Assembly (NCBI GenBank): GCA_016550415.1
Contig: JABXGU010000031.1
Location: forward strand, 1 to 8,369
Source: an archaeon
Lineage (GTDB): Archaea > Asgardarchaeota > Hermodarchaeia > Hermodarchaeales > Hermodarchaeaceae
Reading direction: 5' to 3'
DNA: 8,369 nt
Shown: positions 1-7,087 of the stretch, one piece after another
Layout of the letters: each line of letters opens with the position of its first letter
Numbering within the stretch: position 1 is the stretch's first letter
Translations under genes and position numbers: made by a program
Notes under the pieces: model-generated
What the model was told of the DNA's origin: nothing
The model's input: only the letters and a program-made list of their open reading frames with translations
The model's database searches: none

Positions 1-470
1 GTATTCTGCATACTTGAAACGACTGGTCGTTCATTCTCATCAGTTATCTCAGGAAGCCAGGCTTGAAAGGCAGTCAATAGAAATGCATAGAAGAATTTGA
101 AAAGACATAGTGTAAATAAGTAGTAGCCAAAGAGCACCCACCCAATCATTGGATCAGGAGAGCCAACAGGAATGAAGAAATGAGGAATGAAAAGAAGTAT
201 TCCAGCAATTGCAAGACCTGGGGTGCCAACTATTACAAAGGGCTTGCGTCTTCCATACCTTGTTTCTAGGCCATCACTGTAATAACCAGTTAACCAATGT
301 GTAAAACCAATAACAAGAAATGCTAAACCCTGGACAATACCGTTCAAAAACCAATCTAACTTGAAATACGTTGAGTAGACGTAGAAGGTTGTAAGACCAA
401 CAAGTGACAAAAGGAAAGACGATCCAAATCGACCCATACCATACGAAATCTTCTTGTAAAACGGAAGCAT
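1..470 (-). CDS. GPH/MelB-type MFS transporter, N-terminal part (runs off left edge)
   Basis: An open frame begins at an ATG (468-470) and runs off the window edge after 156 residues. The fragment is strongly hydrophobic, with about four predicted membrane helices near residues 16-34, 44-62, 78-99 and 109-134. It carries the major-facilitator loop signature between helices 2 and 3: G62, D66, then R71-Y72-G73-R74-R75-K76-P77. The stretch LPEITDENERP followed by SSMQN near residues 139-156 matches the cytoplasmic loop after helix 4 in the glycoside-pentoside-hexuronide:cation symporter (MFS_2) family. By family it is an integral membrane secondary transporter; the substrate (sugar, glycoside or other) cannot be told from this half. 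The start is supported by an AAGGTG ribosome-binding site six bases upstream (477-482) and by the family-like opening MLPFYKKISYGMGRFG. The gene is divergent from ppdK, so the two may share regulation. Confidence 0.85.
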   Translation of the reverse strand, partial: MLPFYKKISYGMGRFGSSFLLSLVGLTTFYVYSTYFKLDWFLNGIVQGLAFLVIGFTHWLTGYYSDGLETRYGRRKPFVIVGTPGLAIAGILLFIPHFFIPVGSPDPMIGWVLFGYYLFTLCLFKFFYAFLLTAFQAWLPEITDENERPVVSSMQN

Positions 471-500
471 TTCAAACACCTTAGAAAGATTTGTGATAAA

Positions 501-540
501 GCATTTAGTGCTAACTTCAATTTAAGTGCATACTAAATGC
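501..540 (-). promoter_or_regulatory. Transporter promoter with TATA-like box inside a 9-bp dyad
   Basis: Read on the minus strand, TTAAATTG (518-525) is an archaeal TATA-like box. A start about 25 bases downstream would fall near 496 and give a leader of roughly 26 nt before the ATG at 470, carrying the AAGGTG site. The box is bracketed by a perfect inverted repeat, GCATTTAGT (501-509) and ACTAAATGC (532-540). The dyad centre (520.5) lies within one base of the TATA centre. This arrangement suggests a dimeric regulator that would compete with TBP/TFB. The repeat is visible directly; the regulatory role is inferred. Confidence 0.5.
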
Positions 541-590
541 CTTAACTAGGCTTCTAGAGTGCTGCAGGTAAATTCCAAGATGCTTTTGCG

Positions 591-604
591 TTTTATGCAT
601 AAAA
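591..604. promoter_or_regulatory. 14-bp perfect palindrome TTTTATGCATAAAA in divergent intergenic region
   Basis: TTTTATGCATAAAA is self-complementary over all 14 bases and lies midway between the transporter and ppdK, about 70 bp upstream of the transporter TATA-like box and about 110 bp upstream of the ppdK one. Its gapless two-fold symmetry is typical of small helix-turn-helix dimer sites, but the region is AT-rich and a single copy proves nothing. The rest of 541-711 holds no gene I can support. Confidence 0.3.
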
Positions 605-711
605 TAATCAAAAAAATATCAACACTCGAGAATGCCACGCCTTAATAAAAACAAAACTTTATTAGTAGCCTAACAGCTCGTGCCAACAGCTTAAGAGGAG
701 AATTTACAGTC

Positions 712-725
712 AAATAAATTATATT
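712..725 (+). promoter_or_regulatory. Probable ppdK promoter (TATA-like element)
   Basis: AAATAAATTATATT is the best TATA-like stretch upstream of ppdK. A transcription start about 25 bases further on, near 745, would give a leader of about 20 nt that includes the GAGG ribosome-binding site at 755-758, eight bases before the ATG at 767. No convincing purine-rich BRE is obvious. The whole region is AT-rich, so the call rests mainly on spacing. Confidence 0.4.
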
Positions 726-766
726 GGCAACTCTATTCGCTACAAAATTTATTGAGGAATTTTACC

Positions 767-3472
767 ATGGCAAAATGGGTTTACCTATTCAGTGAAGGAA
801 ACAAGGACATGCGCGACCTCCTCGGCGGAAAAGGCGCCAATCTCGCCGAAATGACCAACGCAGGACTACCAGTACCCCCCGGATTCACAATAACAACAGA
901 AGCCTGCAACGCCTACTTCGCTGCAGGCAAAAAATTCCCCAAAGGCATGTGGGACCAAGTCCTCGAAGCAATAGCAACCCTTGAAAAACAAACAGGAAAA
1001 ACACTCGGAGACCCAGCAAACCCCCTACTCGTCTCATGCCGCTCAGGCGCTAGGATAAGTATGCCCGGCATGATGGACACCGTTCTTAATATTGGTCTTA
1101 ATCCTAGGGTATTGAAGGGTTTTGCTAAGCTTACTGGTAATGAGCGGACTGCTTGGGATGCTTATCGTCGTCTTATTCAGATGTTTGGGAATATTGTCAA
1201 GGGTATTCCTCGTCATAGATTTGAAGTTATTCTTGACGAGTTTAAGGAGAGGACTGTGGGTGGTAGGGATACTGACCTCACTGTTGCGATGTTAAAGGAT
1301 CTTGTGGCAGATTTCAAGTCTCTTTATGAAAAGGAGTTGGGTGAGAAGTTTCCTGATGATCCTTTGAAGCAGATTCGTCATGCGGTTGCTGCGGTTTTTG
1401 ATTCTTGGTTTGGTGCTCCAGCCATGTCTTATCGTAACGCAGAAGGGCTGTCGCACGACTGGGGTACTGCTGTCAATGTTCAGACCATGGTCTTTGGTAA
1501 TATGGGTGAGACCAGTGGGACTGGGGTTGCTTTTACTAGGAATCCTGCCACTGGAGAGAAGCAGGTTTGGGGTGAGTATCTGCTTAATGCTCAAGGTGAA
1601 GATGTGGTTGCTGGTATTCGGACACCTCAACCTATCTCTGCGATGGCTGGTGAAATGCCCAAGCAATATAAGGAATTTCTTCGCATTTGCAGTCGTCTTG
1701 AACGTCATTATAAGGACATGCAAGATATGGAGTTCACCATTGAACGTGGTAAACTGTGGATGCTTCAAACACGCACGGGTAAGCGCACTGCAGTGGCTGC
1801 TGTGAAGATTGCAGTTGATATGGTTAATGAAAGATTGATTTCGAAGAAAGTAGCTTTGATGCGGGTGAAGTCTGGTCAAATCGATCAATTTCTTCATCCC
1901 CGTTTCGACCCAGTAGCTGTGCAAAAAGCCAAGGATAGCGGCAAATTGTTGGCTGAGGGGCTCAACGCTTCACCAGGTGCTGCCACAGGTATCGCAATCT
2001 TTGATGCTGATACAGCTGTGGAGCGAAAAGAGGCTGGGGAACAGGTCATCTTGGTTCGACCTGAGACTAACCCAGATGATGTCCATGGGATGGTTGCATC
2101 TCGAGGAGTTCTTACGCAAAGGGGAGGCATGACATCACATGCTGCAGTGGTTGCCCGGGGATGGGGTAAGGCTTGTGTTGCTGGCTGTGAAACTATTAAA
2201 ATTGATTTAGAGGCTCGTACCTTTCGAGTTGATGATAAAGTAATTCGGGAGGGTGATTACATCTCCATTGATGGAACAACTGGGGCTGTATTCAAAGGAA
2301 AAATCTCAACAATTGAACCCAGCTTTGAAGAGGAGAAAGAACTTGTAACACTACTAGGCTGGGCTGATGAGATTCGTAAGCTTGGCGTATGGACCAATGC
2401 AGACAATCCTCCGGATGCAGCACGAGCACGTGCTTTTGGAGCTGAGGGTATCGGTCTTTGTCGCACAGAACATATGTTCTTTGAAGAGGAAAGACGACCA
2501 TACGTTGTCAAGATGATTATGGCTAAGACACAAGAAGAACGTCAGAAACTACTGAAGAAACTCCTTCCCTATCAGCGGAAAGACTTTGAAGGTATATTTC
2601 GTGCGATGGATGGCTGTCCTGTAATTATTCGTCTAATTGATCCTCCTATGCATGAATTCCTACCATCTAAAGAGGAATTGTTGGAGGAAGTCTGTAGACT
2701 CGAAATGGAAATAAAATCCAATCCAAAGCCTACTAGACTCAAGAAGTTACGTAAAACCTTGAAAGATACCGAGAAATTGCTGACAACGGTTGAGAATATG
2801 TGGGAAGTTAATCCCATGATGGGACTTCGAGGCTGCCGTGCTGGTATCATGTATCCCGGTTTAACTGAAATGCAAACCCGTGCAATATTCGAAGCTGCCT
2901 GTAATGTTGCTAAGGAAGGTGTAAGTGTCTTCCCTGAAGTCATGATTCCTCTCATCAGTCATGTCAACGAACTCAAATTAGAACGAGAAAAGCTGGAAAA
3001 GGTTGCCAAGGAAGTAATGGCAGAAAAGGGTATTGCGCTTAAATATAAATTTGGGACAATGATTGAAACTCCACGTGCTGCATTAACTGCTGACGAAATT
3101 GCCATTTATGCTGATTTCTATTCATTCGGTACAAATGATCTAACACAAATGACCTATGGTGTAAGCCGGGATGACGCTGAAGGTAAATTCCTCCACCAAT
3201 ATGTAGAACGCGGAATCATTCCTAGCAATCCTTTCGAGATACTCGACCAAGATGGTGTAGGTGCCTTGATGAAGATTGCAGTTGAGAAAGGACGTGCTAC
3301 CAAGCCAGACCTAGAGATTGGTGGCTGTGGTGAACATTTTGGTGAACCACGTTCTATAGAGTTCTCACATATCGTTGGATTAAATTATGTTAGTTGTTCT
3401 CCCTACCGTGTACCCATTGCCCGACTAGCAGCCGCCCAAGCTGCACTCCAAAACAAGTATGGACGTAAATAG
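767..3472 (+). CDS. ppdK: Pyruvate, phosphate dikinase (EC 2.7.9.1)
   Basis: This cytoplasmic enzyme interconverts pyruvate + ATP + phosphate and phosphoenolpyruvate + AMP + pyrophosphate. I chose the ATG at 767 (901 residues) over an in-frame TTG at 752 because GAGG at 755-758 sits eight bases before it and MAKWVYLFSEG is the usual PPDK opening. Three domains are visible. The N-terminal ATP-grasp part spans about 2-340, with GGKGANLAEM near 20-29 and SCRSGARISMPGMMDT near 90-105. The swivelling phosphohistidine domain spans about 390-500, with TSHAAVVARG and catalytic His458. The C-terminal PEP/pyruvate barrel starts near 515, with GLCRTEHMFF (catalytic-type Arg566), GTNDLTQMTYG near 788 and Cys854 in GGCGEH as the general acid. 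It is slightly longer than the usual 870-880 residues, partly from an extra charged stretch near 634-681. Codon usage reverses abruptly after codon 105. Function is near certain; physiological direction is not shown. Confidence 0.97.
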   Translation: MAKWVYLFSEGNKDMRDLLGGKGANLAEMTNAGLPVPPGFTITTEACNAYFAAGKKFPKGMWDQVLEAIATLEKQTGKTLGDPANPLLVSCRSGARISMPGMMDTVLNIGLNPRVLKGFAKLTGNERTAWDAYRRLIQMFGNIVKGIPRHRFEVILDEFKERTVGGRDTDLTVAMLKDLVADFKSLYEKELGEKFPDDPLKQIRHAVAAVFDSWFGAPAMSYRNAEGLSHDWGTAVNVQTMVFGNMGETSGTGVAFTRNPATGEKQVWGEYLLNAQGEDVVAGIRTPQPISAMAGEMPKQYKEFLRICSRLERHYKDMQDMEFTIERGKLWMLQTRTGKRTAVAAVKIAVDMVNERLISKKVALMRVKSGQIDQFLHPRFDPVAVQKAKDSGKLLAEGLNASPGAATGIAIFDADTAVERKEAGEQVILVRPETNPDDVHGMVASRGVLTQRGGMTSHAAVVARGWGKACVAGCETIKIDLEARTFRVDDKVIREGDYISIDGTTGAVFKGKISTIEPSFEEEKELVTLLGWADEIRKLGVWTNADNPPDAARARAFGAEGIGLCRTEHMFFEEERRPYVVKMIMAKTQEERQKLLKKLLPYQRKDFEGIFRAMDGCPVIIRLIDPPMHEFLPSKEELLEEVCRLEMEIKSNPKPTRLKKLRKTLKDTEKLLTTVENMWEVNPMMGLRGCRAGIMYPGLTEMQTRAIFEAACNVAKEGVSVFPEVMIPLISHVNELKLEREKLEKVAKEVMAEKGIALKYKFGTMIETPRAALTADEIAIYADFYSFGTNDLTQMTYGVSRDDAEGKFLHQYVERGIIPSNPFEILDQDGVGALMKIAVEKGRATKPDLEIGGCGEHFGEPRSIEFSHIVGLNYVSCSPYRVPIARLAAAQAALQNKYGRK

Positions 3473-3500
3473 CTAGAAAGGCCTTGTAGGTTGACATAGC

Positions 3501-4316
3501 TTGTCTGATCAAACGCAAATTATACGACCCATGAAAAGAACTGATTGGCGATCGTTTAAGCATCTTGATTCAGAGATTTTTCCTGAAGACAAGATAACTA
3601 AGGAAGAATTCACCCGGTTTGCTAAAGAAGAAGGCTCATTTATTCTTGAATCAGATTCTGGAGTTCTCATTGGCTATCTGATTCTCCGTCGATTCGGAGA
3701 TGATGCTGGTCATCTTGGTCGAATAGGTGTTGCCAAGTCCATGCAAGTTAAAGGATTTGGGACAAAACTAATGGAATTTGCCCTCAACTGGTTTAAAGAA
3801 AAAGGTGGAATTCAGCAGATTATTCTATATACTCAAAAAGACAATTTTGCAGCTCATAAGTTATACAGGAAATTAGGGTTTGAAGTAGTGGGTACTACTT
3901 GGCATTACTTTGTACCCTTTGAAACGCTTAATCCCTCAGGATTGTATAGGTGTCAGCTTATCCAATCCAGTGAAATTAAGGTTGTAGGGAAACAATACAA
4001 TGTTTCTTTGCCTACAGCTCAAATTAAGAGATTCATTGAAAGAGGACAACTAGTATTCACTTTAAAATCTCCAGATGAGAAAATTGTAGGCGCCTGTCGT
4101 TTTTCACCCAGCTTTCCAGGTTGCTTTCCCTTCGAGATAGAACACGTTGAAAGCTTTGATGATTTCATTTCTAGCCTACGTCCTTACAGCTTACCAAAAT
4201 TCGATTATATTCGCGTCACTTTCACTGATAATGCTAAACTTGCTCAGCTTTGCAAAAATCGAGGCTACCGACTTCACCATGAACTCCACAAAATGCAACT
4301 TGACTTAACAAAATAA
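3501..4316 (+). CDS. GNAT-family N-acetyltransferase with C-terminal degenerate second GNAT-like half
   Basis: The 271-residue product has a clear GNAT fold in its first 135 residues: strand 1 QIIRPMKRTDW (6-16), acetyl-CoA motif A from GRIGVAKS through the Q82-x-x-G-x-G loop (QVKGFGTKL), and motif B with N115, then HKLYRKLGF near 119-127. GNAT enzymes transfer acetyl from acetyl-CoA to an amine; the acceptor here is unknown. Residues about 145-271 look like a second, decayed GNAT. They end in FTDNAKLAQLCKNRGY, a motif-B-like stretch, followed by a MQLDL strand, but lack the Q/R-x-x-G-x-G loop. The TTG start at 3501 is preferred over ATG 3531 because the latter would remove strand 1; a weak GTAGG ribosome-binding site lies ten bases upstream (3486-3490). 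It starts 28 bp after the ppdK stop, so cotranscription is likely. Confidence 0.85.
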   Translation: MSDQTQIIRPMKRTDWRSFKHLDSEIFPEDKITKEEFTRFAKEEGSFILESDSGVLIGYLILRRFGDDAGHLGRIGVAKSMQVKGFGTKLMEFALNWFKEKGGIQQIILYTQKDNFAAHKLYRKLGFEVVGTTWHYFVPFETLNPSGLYRCQLIQSSEIKVVGKQYNVSLPTAQIKRFIERGQLVFTLKSPDEKIVGACRFSPSFPGCFPFEIEHVESFDDFISSLRPYSLPKFDYIRVTFTDNAKLAQLCKNRGYRLHHELHKMQLDLTK

Positions 4317-4353
4317 CCATCATGAACCAAGAAATGGATAGTAACTAGAACAT

Positions 4354-4392
4354 AAAAAAAGGGAGGGGACGGACACCATTTTTGGCGTCCGT
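4354..4392 (-). terminator. Hairpin plus T7 terminator of the 870-residue surface protein gene
   Basis: On the minus strand, ACGGACGCC (4392-4384), loop AAAAAT and GGTGTCCGT (4377-4369) form nine base pairs including one G-U. They are followed by CCCCTCCC and then seven T (4360-4354). Read on the plus strand the same arms contain an A-C mismatch and no downstream T run, so the signal is directed at the minus-strand gene, whose stop codon lies nine bases before the stem. No comparable plus-strand terminator for the ppdK-GNAT unit is evident in the 85-bp convergent gap. Confidence 0.65.
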
Positions 4393-4401
4393 TGATTACC
4401 T

Positions 4402-7014
4402 TCAATTATTGTGACGGCGTCTTCGCCGAATCACAAAGACTAGTCCCATGCTAAAGAGTAGGCCAAGTGCTACAGCCTCAAATGGGAATCCGGGTATAGG
4501 CGGTGGAAGATTTGTTATTGAGAAGTCAGCATCGGATTGGTCTTGACCATTGAGCTCATAGTCGTGTGCCACTACGCGAACCAAGTATTGGCTACCATCA
4601 GTAACTGTAGTAGTGTCCCAGCTTGTGCTGGTGGTCGTCAGACCGGTAGCAATGGCAGTCCAGCTACCACCACTGTTGGGACTATAATAGACATCATAGG
4701 AAGCAACGGGGTCTTTATTGGGGTCGATAGCTGTCCAACTTATGGTGACAGTTCCTGTAAGAGTCTCACCACCATTAGGATAGGTCACAGTTACCACTGG
4801 TGCCCGGTTCTCTGACAGCCACTGGAAGGTGTTCACTGTTAGGAGAATGTTGTCGTGCTCATGGAAGTCGCTAATACCGTCACCATCAAAGTCTGATGTT
4901 CCTTGGAAGAATTGGAAGTCCGTTATACAAACAACTCGACCCAATTGATATGTGGTAGCAGCAAGAGCCGCGACACCATTTGCTGGATTCACACCTCCCC
5001 AAGAAGCAGAACCATCAGTATCAGTGGATACCAACGCTGTACCACTACCAATGGAAACCATCCCAGTACCTGCGTTTATTTCGATACGGGAGACCCCCTG
5101 TGTTATTGCATGTGTGCCAATGTTCGCACCATCGTAGATAACGTAGTCAGTTGATCCAATATAATCATCGGAGTCCTCCAAGTCGTCAGTGTCATGCCAA
5201 TCGAGACCGAAGACGTTACTAATGGGATCAATCCGATCACGGTTTCCACCATTATCGCCAAGAAGGAGGAGTCCTCCACCCGCTGCGACAAAGTCTACAA
5301 TACTGGCATTTTCGCTGGCACTATAAGCTGATGAACCATCACAGATCACTAAGATGTGTGCTTGGTCTAGGAGGCTTGGATAGAAAGTGGACATCCAATG
5401 AATTGTATAGCCGTTGCTTGTGAGATAACTACTGAAATCACGATATCCAGCAGCATTAATTGGCCATCCCGGACTGTGGGATTCCTCAAAGAGGATGATA
5501 CGCTCCTTTAGTCCTGCAGCAGATAGCCATCGAATCGTGTTTATTGCGTAATCATCGTTATTGCTGTCAAAGTAAGTGTTGTCTCCATCACTGTCAGGGT
5601 TTGTATTGTCGTTCAAAAAGTTCCAGTCCATAATAGCTGAAACACGACCATTTCCAGCAGTCACCAATGCAGCAGCCATTGGAACGCCATCTGCTGCACT
5701 TCCGCCACTCCAGTCAGATGTACCATCTGTGTCAGTGAAAAGTATTGGGACAGCATCTGTAGGAAGCGCCGAAAAACCTCCTACGCGGTCGAGTTCAAGT
5801 CGAGTAACACCTACAGTAATCGAGTGGTTTACAATGTTATAATTTCCACCAGTGTTATCATAGAGATTGTAAGAATCCGGTACTAGGGTATCATCGGTAT
5901 CAGTAAGGTAATCTGCGTATCGTGTGAATCCGAATTTTGTCGTTACAGGATCTAATTCATCACCAAATGCACCCCAATCTGTTGCGACAAAGAGACCTCC
6001 GCCATCAAGGACAAAGGCTTCAATGGCATCTGCCTCAGCCGCAGTTAAGGTTGTTGTTCCCGATGTAAGCACGAGGACATCACAAGCCTCAATAAAAGCT
6101 GAACTAAAGGCGCCCAAGCTTGATACAGCAAAGCCTTCTGTCACCAAGTCGTCTGCAAAGCTGCTAAGGTAATTGAAAATAGTGCCATATGGACTATGAA
6201 AATTGCTGAAGACTACGTGGCGGTGTAATCGTATTGCATTGCCCAGTAGTTCTTCACAATTGGATTCAGTTGTATAAAAGTCGAAGCCAAGTAAAACTAT
6301 ATGTCCCTTATCCATGATTTTGTGCACAACCACAGGATCATTAGTGCTATTATCAACTACAATCGTTGTTTCAGGTGTGTTGAAGCTGATAGATCCATCA
6401 GGTGCTGTCCAAGAAGATGCAACATTTCTTGCAAGGGCGTCGGATGTATTTGCGAGGTAGATTGTGTTAAGCCATTCATCACTGACTCCATTGATTTGCA
6501 TAAGTCCTGATGAATTATAGATGTGAAATGTAATTCCGACATATCCTGCCCAAGGATATATGGCGTAATCCAAGAGGATGACGATTCCGCCATCCTGCAC
6601 AAAGTTCGTAAGAGTGGTCGCCCATGCTGTACCAACGGTCTTCATCTGGGCAACAGTCGCCTGTTCCTGCTCCACAATAAGGAGAATATCATGATTAGGC
6701 AACTCTGAAGCTAAGTTAGTGTAATCTGTTAGATCAGTATAGTAATAGTCTGTTCCATAGGTGTTATTTATTGCAGCCATTGTGTGTTCGTATTCACCGC
6801 CTGGATTGGTGTCTGCATATTGATTGTAGACCAATATGGAGACTGGAAGTATGCTATGGGGAGGCTCCGGTGCAGGAGGAACCGGCTCAGCACCACGAAC
6901 CGACGTAGGCAAACCGGAGTATGATGTTGAAGACACTAGTCCAATACTAAGGAATACCGAAGAACAGAAGAGAATCGAAAGCAAAAGAACATTAAAAAAT
7001 TTGGTTGAATTCAT
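4402..7014 (-). CDS. Secreted, membrane-anchored surface protein with three GATase1/GIFT-like modules and an Ig/Fn3-like domain
   Basis: The 870-residue protein starts with a signal peptide (hydrophobic residues about 7-27, short Ser-rich region, probable cleavage near 29-33). Three related alpha/beta modules follow, about 55-266, 267-500 and 505-735. Modules 2 and 3 share a beta-strand start before HSP, an SNGY-like strand, a D-x-L-V-I strand, a helix ending FV-x-x-GG-G-L, a TDTDG loop, and a closing G-x-GRV...D...F strand with a final helix. This is the class-I glutamine-amidotransferase-like fold of DUF4350/GIFT proteins, but no catalytic nucleophile-elbow cysteine is seen, so binding is more likely than catalysis. 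A calcium-loop-like DFDGDGISDFHE lies at 708-719 and an Ig/Fn3-like domain at 738-835. Then come PPPIPGF, a helix (846-862) and RRRRR (863-867), the latter staying inside the cell. Seven or so N-x-S/T sites suggest glycosylation. Precise role unknown. Confidence 0.85.
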   Translation of the reverse strand: MNSTKFFNVLLLSILFCSSVFLSIGLVSSTSYSGLPTSVRGAEPVPPAPEPPHSILPVSILVYNQYADTNPGGEYEHTMAAINNTYGTDYYYTDLTDYTNLASELPNHDILLIVEQEQATVAQMKTVGTAWATTLTNFVQDGGIVILLDYAIYPWAGYVGITFHIYNSSGLMQINGVSDEWLNTIYLANTSDALARNVASSWTAPDGSISFNTPETTIVVDNSTNDPVVVHKIMDKGHIVLLGFDFYTTESNCEELLGNAIRLHRHVVFSNFHSPYGTIFNYLSSFADDLVTEGFAVSSLGAFSSAFIEACDVLVLTSGTTTLTAAEADAIEAFVLDGGGLFVATDWGAFGDELDPVTTKFGFTRYADYLTDTDDTLVPDSYNLYDNTGGNYNIVNHSITVGVTRLELDRVGGFSALPTDAVPILFTDTDGTSDWSGGSAADGVPMAAALVTAGNGRVSAIMDWNFLNDNTNPDSDGDNTYFDSNNDDYAINTIRWLSAAGLKERIILFEESHSPGWPINAAGYRDFSSYLTSNGYTIHWMSTFYPSLLDQAHILVICDGSSAYSASENASIVDFVAAGGGLLLLGDNGGNRDRIDPISNVFGLDWHDTDDLEDSDDYIGSTDYVIYDGANIGTHAITQGVSRIEINAGTGMVSIGSGTALVSTDTDGSASWGGVNPANGVAALAATTYQLGRVVCITDFQFFQGTSDFDGDGISDFHEHDNILLTVNTFQWLSENRAPVVTVTYPNGGETLTGTVTISWTAIDPNKDPVASYDVYYSPNSGGSWTAIATGLTTTSTSWDTTTVTDGSQYLVRVVAHDYELNGQDQSDADFSITNLPPPIPGFPFEAVALGLLFSMGLVFVIRRRRRHNN
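5504..5541. repeat. 38-bp near-identical stretch shared by the paralogs, copy 1
   Basis: This stretch matches 8288-8325 at 37 of 38 positions; the only difference is A at 5521 versus G at 8305. It encodes the module boundary NTIRWLSAAGLKE. Identity includes synonymous positions, while flanking DNA of the two genes has diverged clearly. Confidence 0.8.
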
Positions 7015-7024
7015 TTTTAATTCA

Positions 7025-7030
7025 TTCCTT
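7025..7030 (-). promoter_or_regulatory. Ribosome-binding site of the 870-residue gene
   Basis: On the minus strand AAGGAA is followed ten bases later by the ATG at 7014. A nearer ATG immediately after the site reads only two codons before a TAA, so the 7014 start, which leads straight into a good signal peptide, is preferred. Confidence 0.45.
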
Positions 7031-7087
7031 AAGCTTGCTCAAAGGATAGTTTATGCAAGCCCAATTACGAATACTCAAGAAATTTAG

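Noticed and set aside
643..664. TAATAAA / TTTATTA inverted repeat as a hairpin
   Set aside because: Only seven A/T pairs in an AT-rich region; expected by chance and without a following T run.
632..673. 13-codon mini-ORF upstream of ppdK as a leader peptide
   Set aside because: It lies upstream of the likely ppdK transcription start, has no clear ribosome-binding site and shows no attenuator-type codon run.
692..700. Strong Shine-Dalgarno-like AAGAGGAG
   Set aside because: No start codon lies at a suitable distance downstream, and the nearest TTG (723) is too far and out of frame with ppdK.
752..766. In-frame TTG start adding five residues (MRNFT) to PPDK
   Set aside because: It would overlap the GAGG ribosome-binding site at 755-758, which is ideally spaced for the ATG at 767, and MAKWVYLF is the normal family start.
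1292..1924. Long antisense open frame (210 codons) within ppdK
   Set aside because: It lies opposite the T/G-third-position zone of a certain gene, where minus-strand stops are depleted by codon bias. The product has no recognisable domain.
5345..5353. Cys in VICDG as a glutamine amidotransferase nucleophile
   Set aside because: It follows an early strand rather than the nucleophile-elbow position, lacks the G-x-C-x-G pattern, and module 2 has Thr-Ser at the equivalent place.
6964..6966. Cys17 of the 870-residue protein as a lipoprotein attachment residue
   Set aside because: The preceding residues (SILF) do not form a lipobox, and the cysteine sits in the middle of the hydrophobic signal segment.
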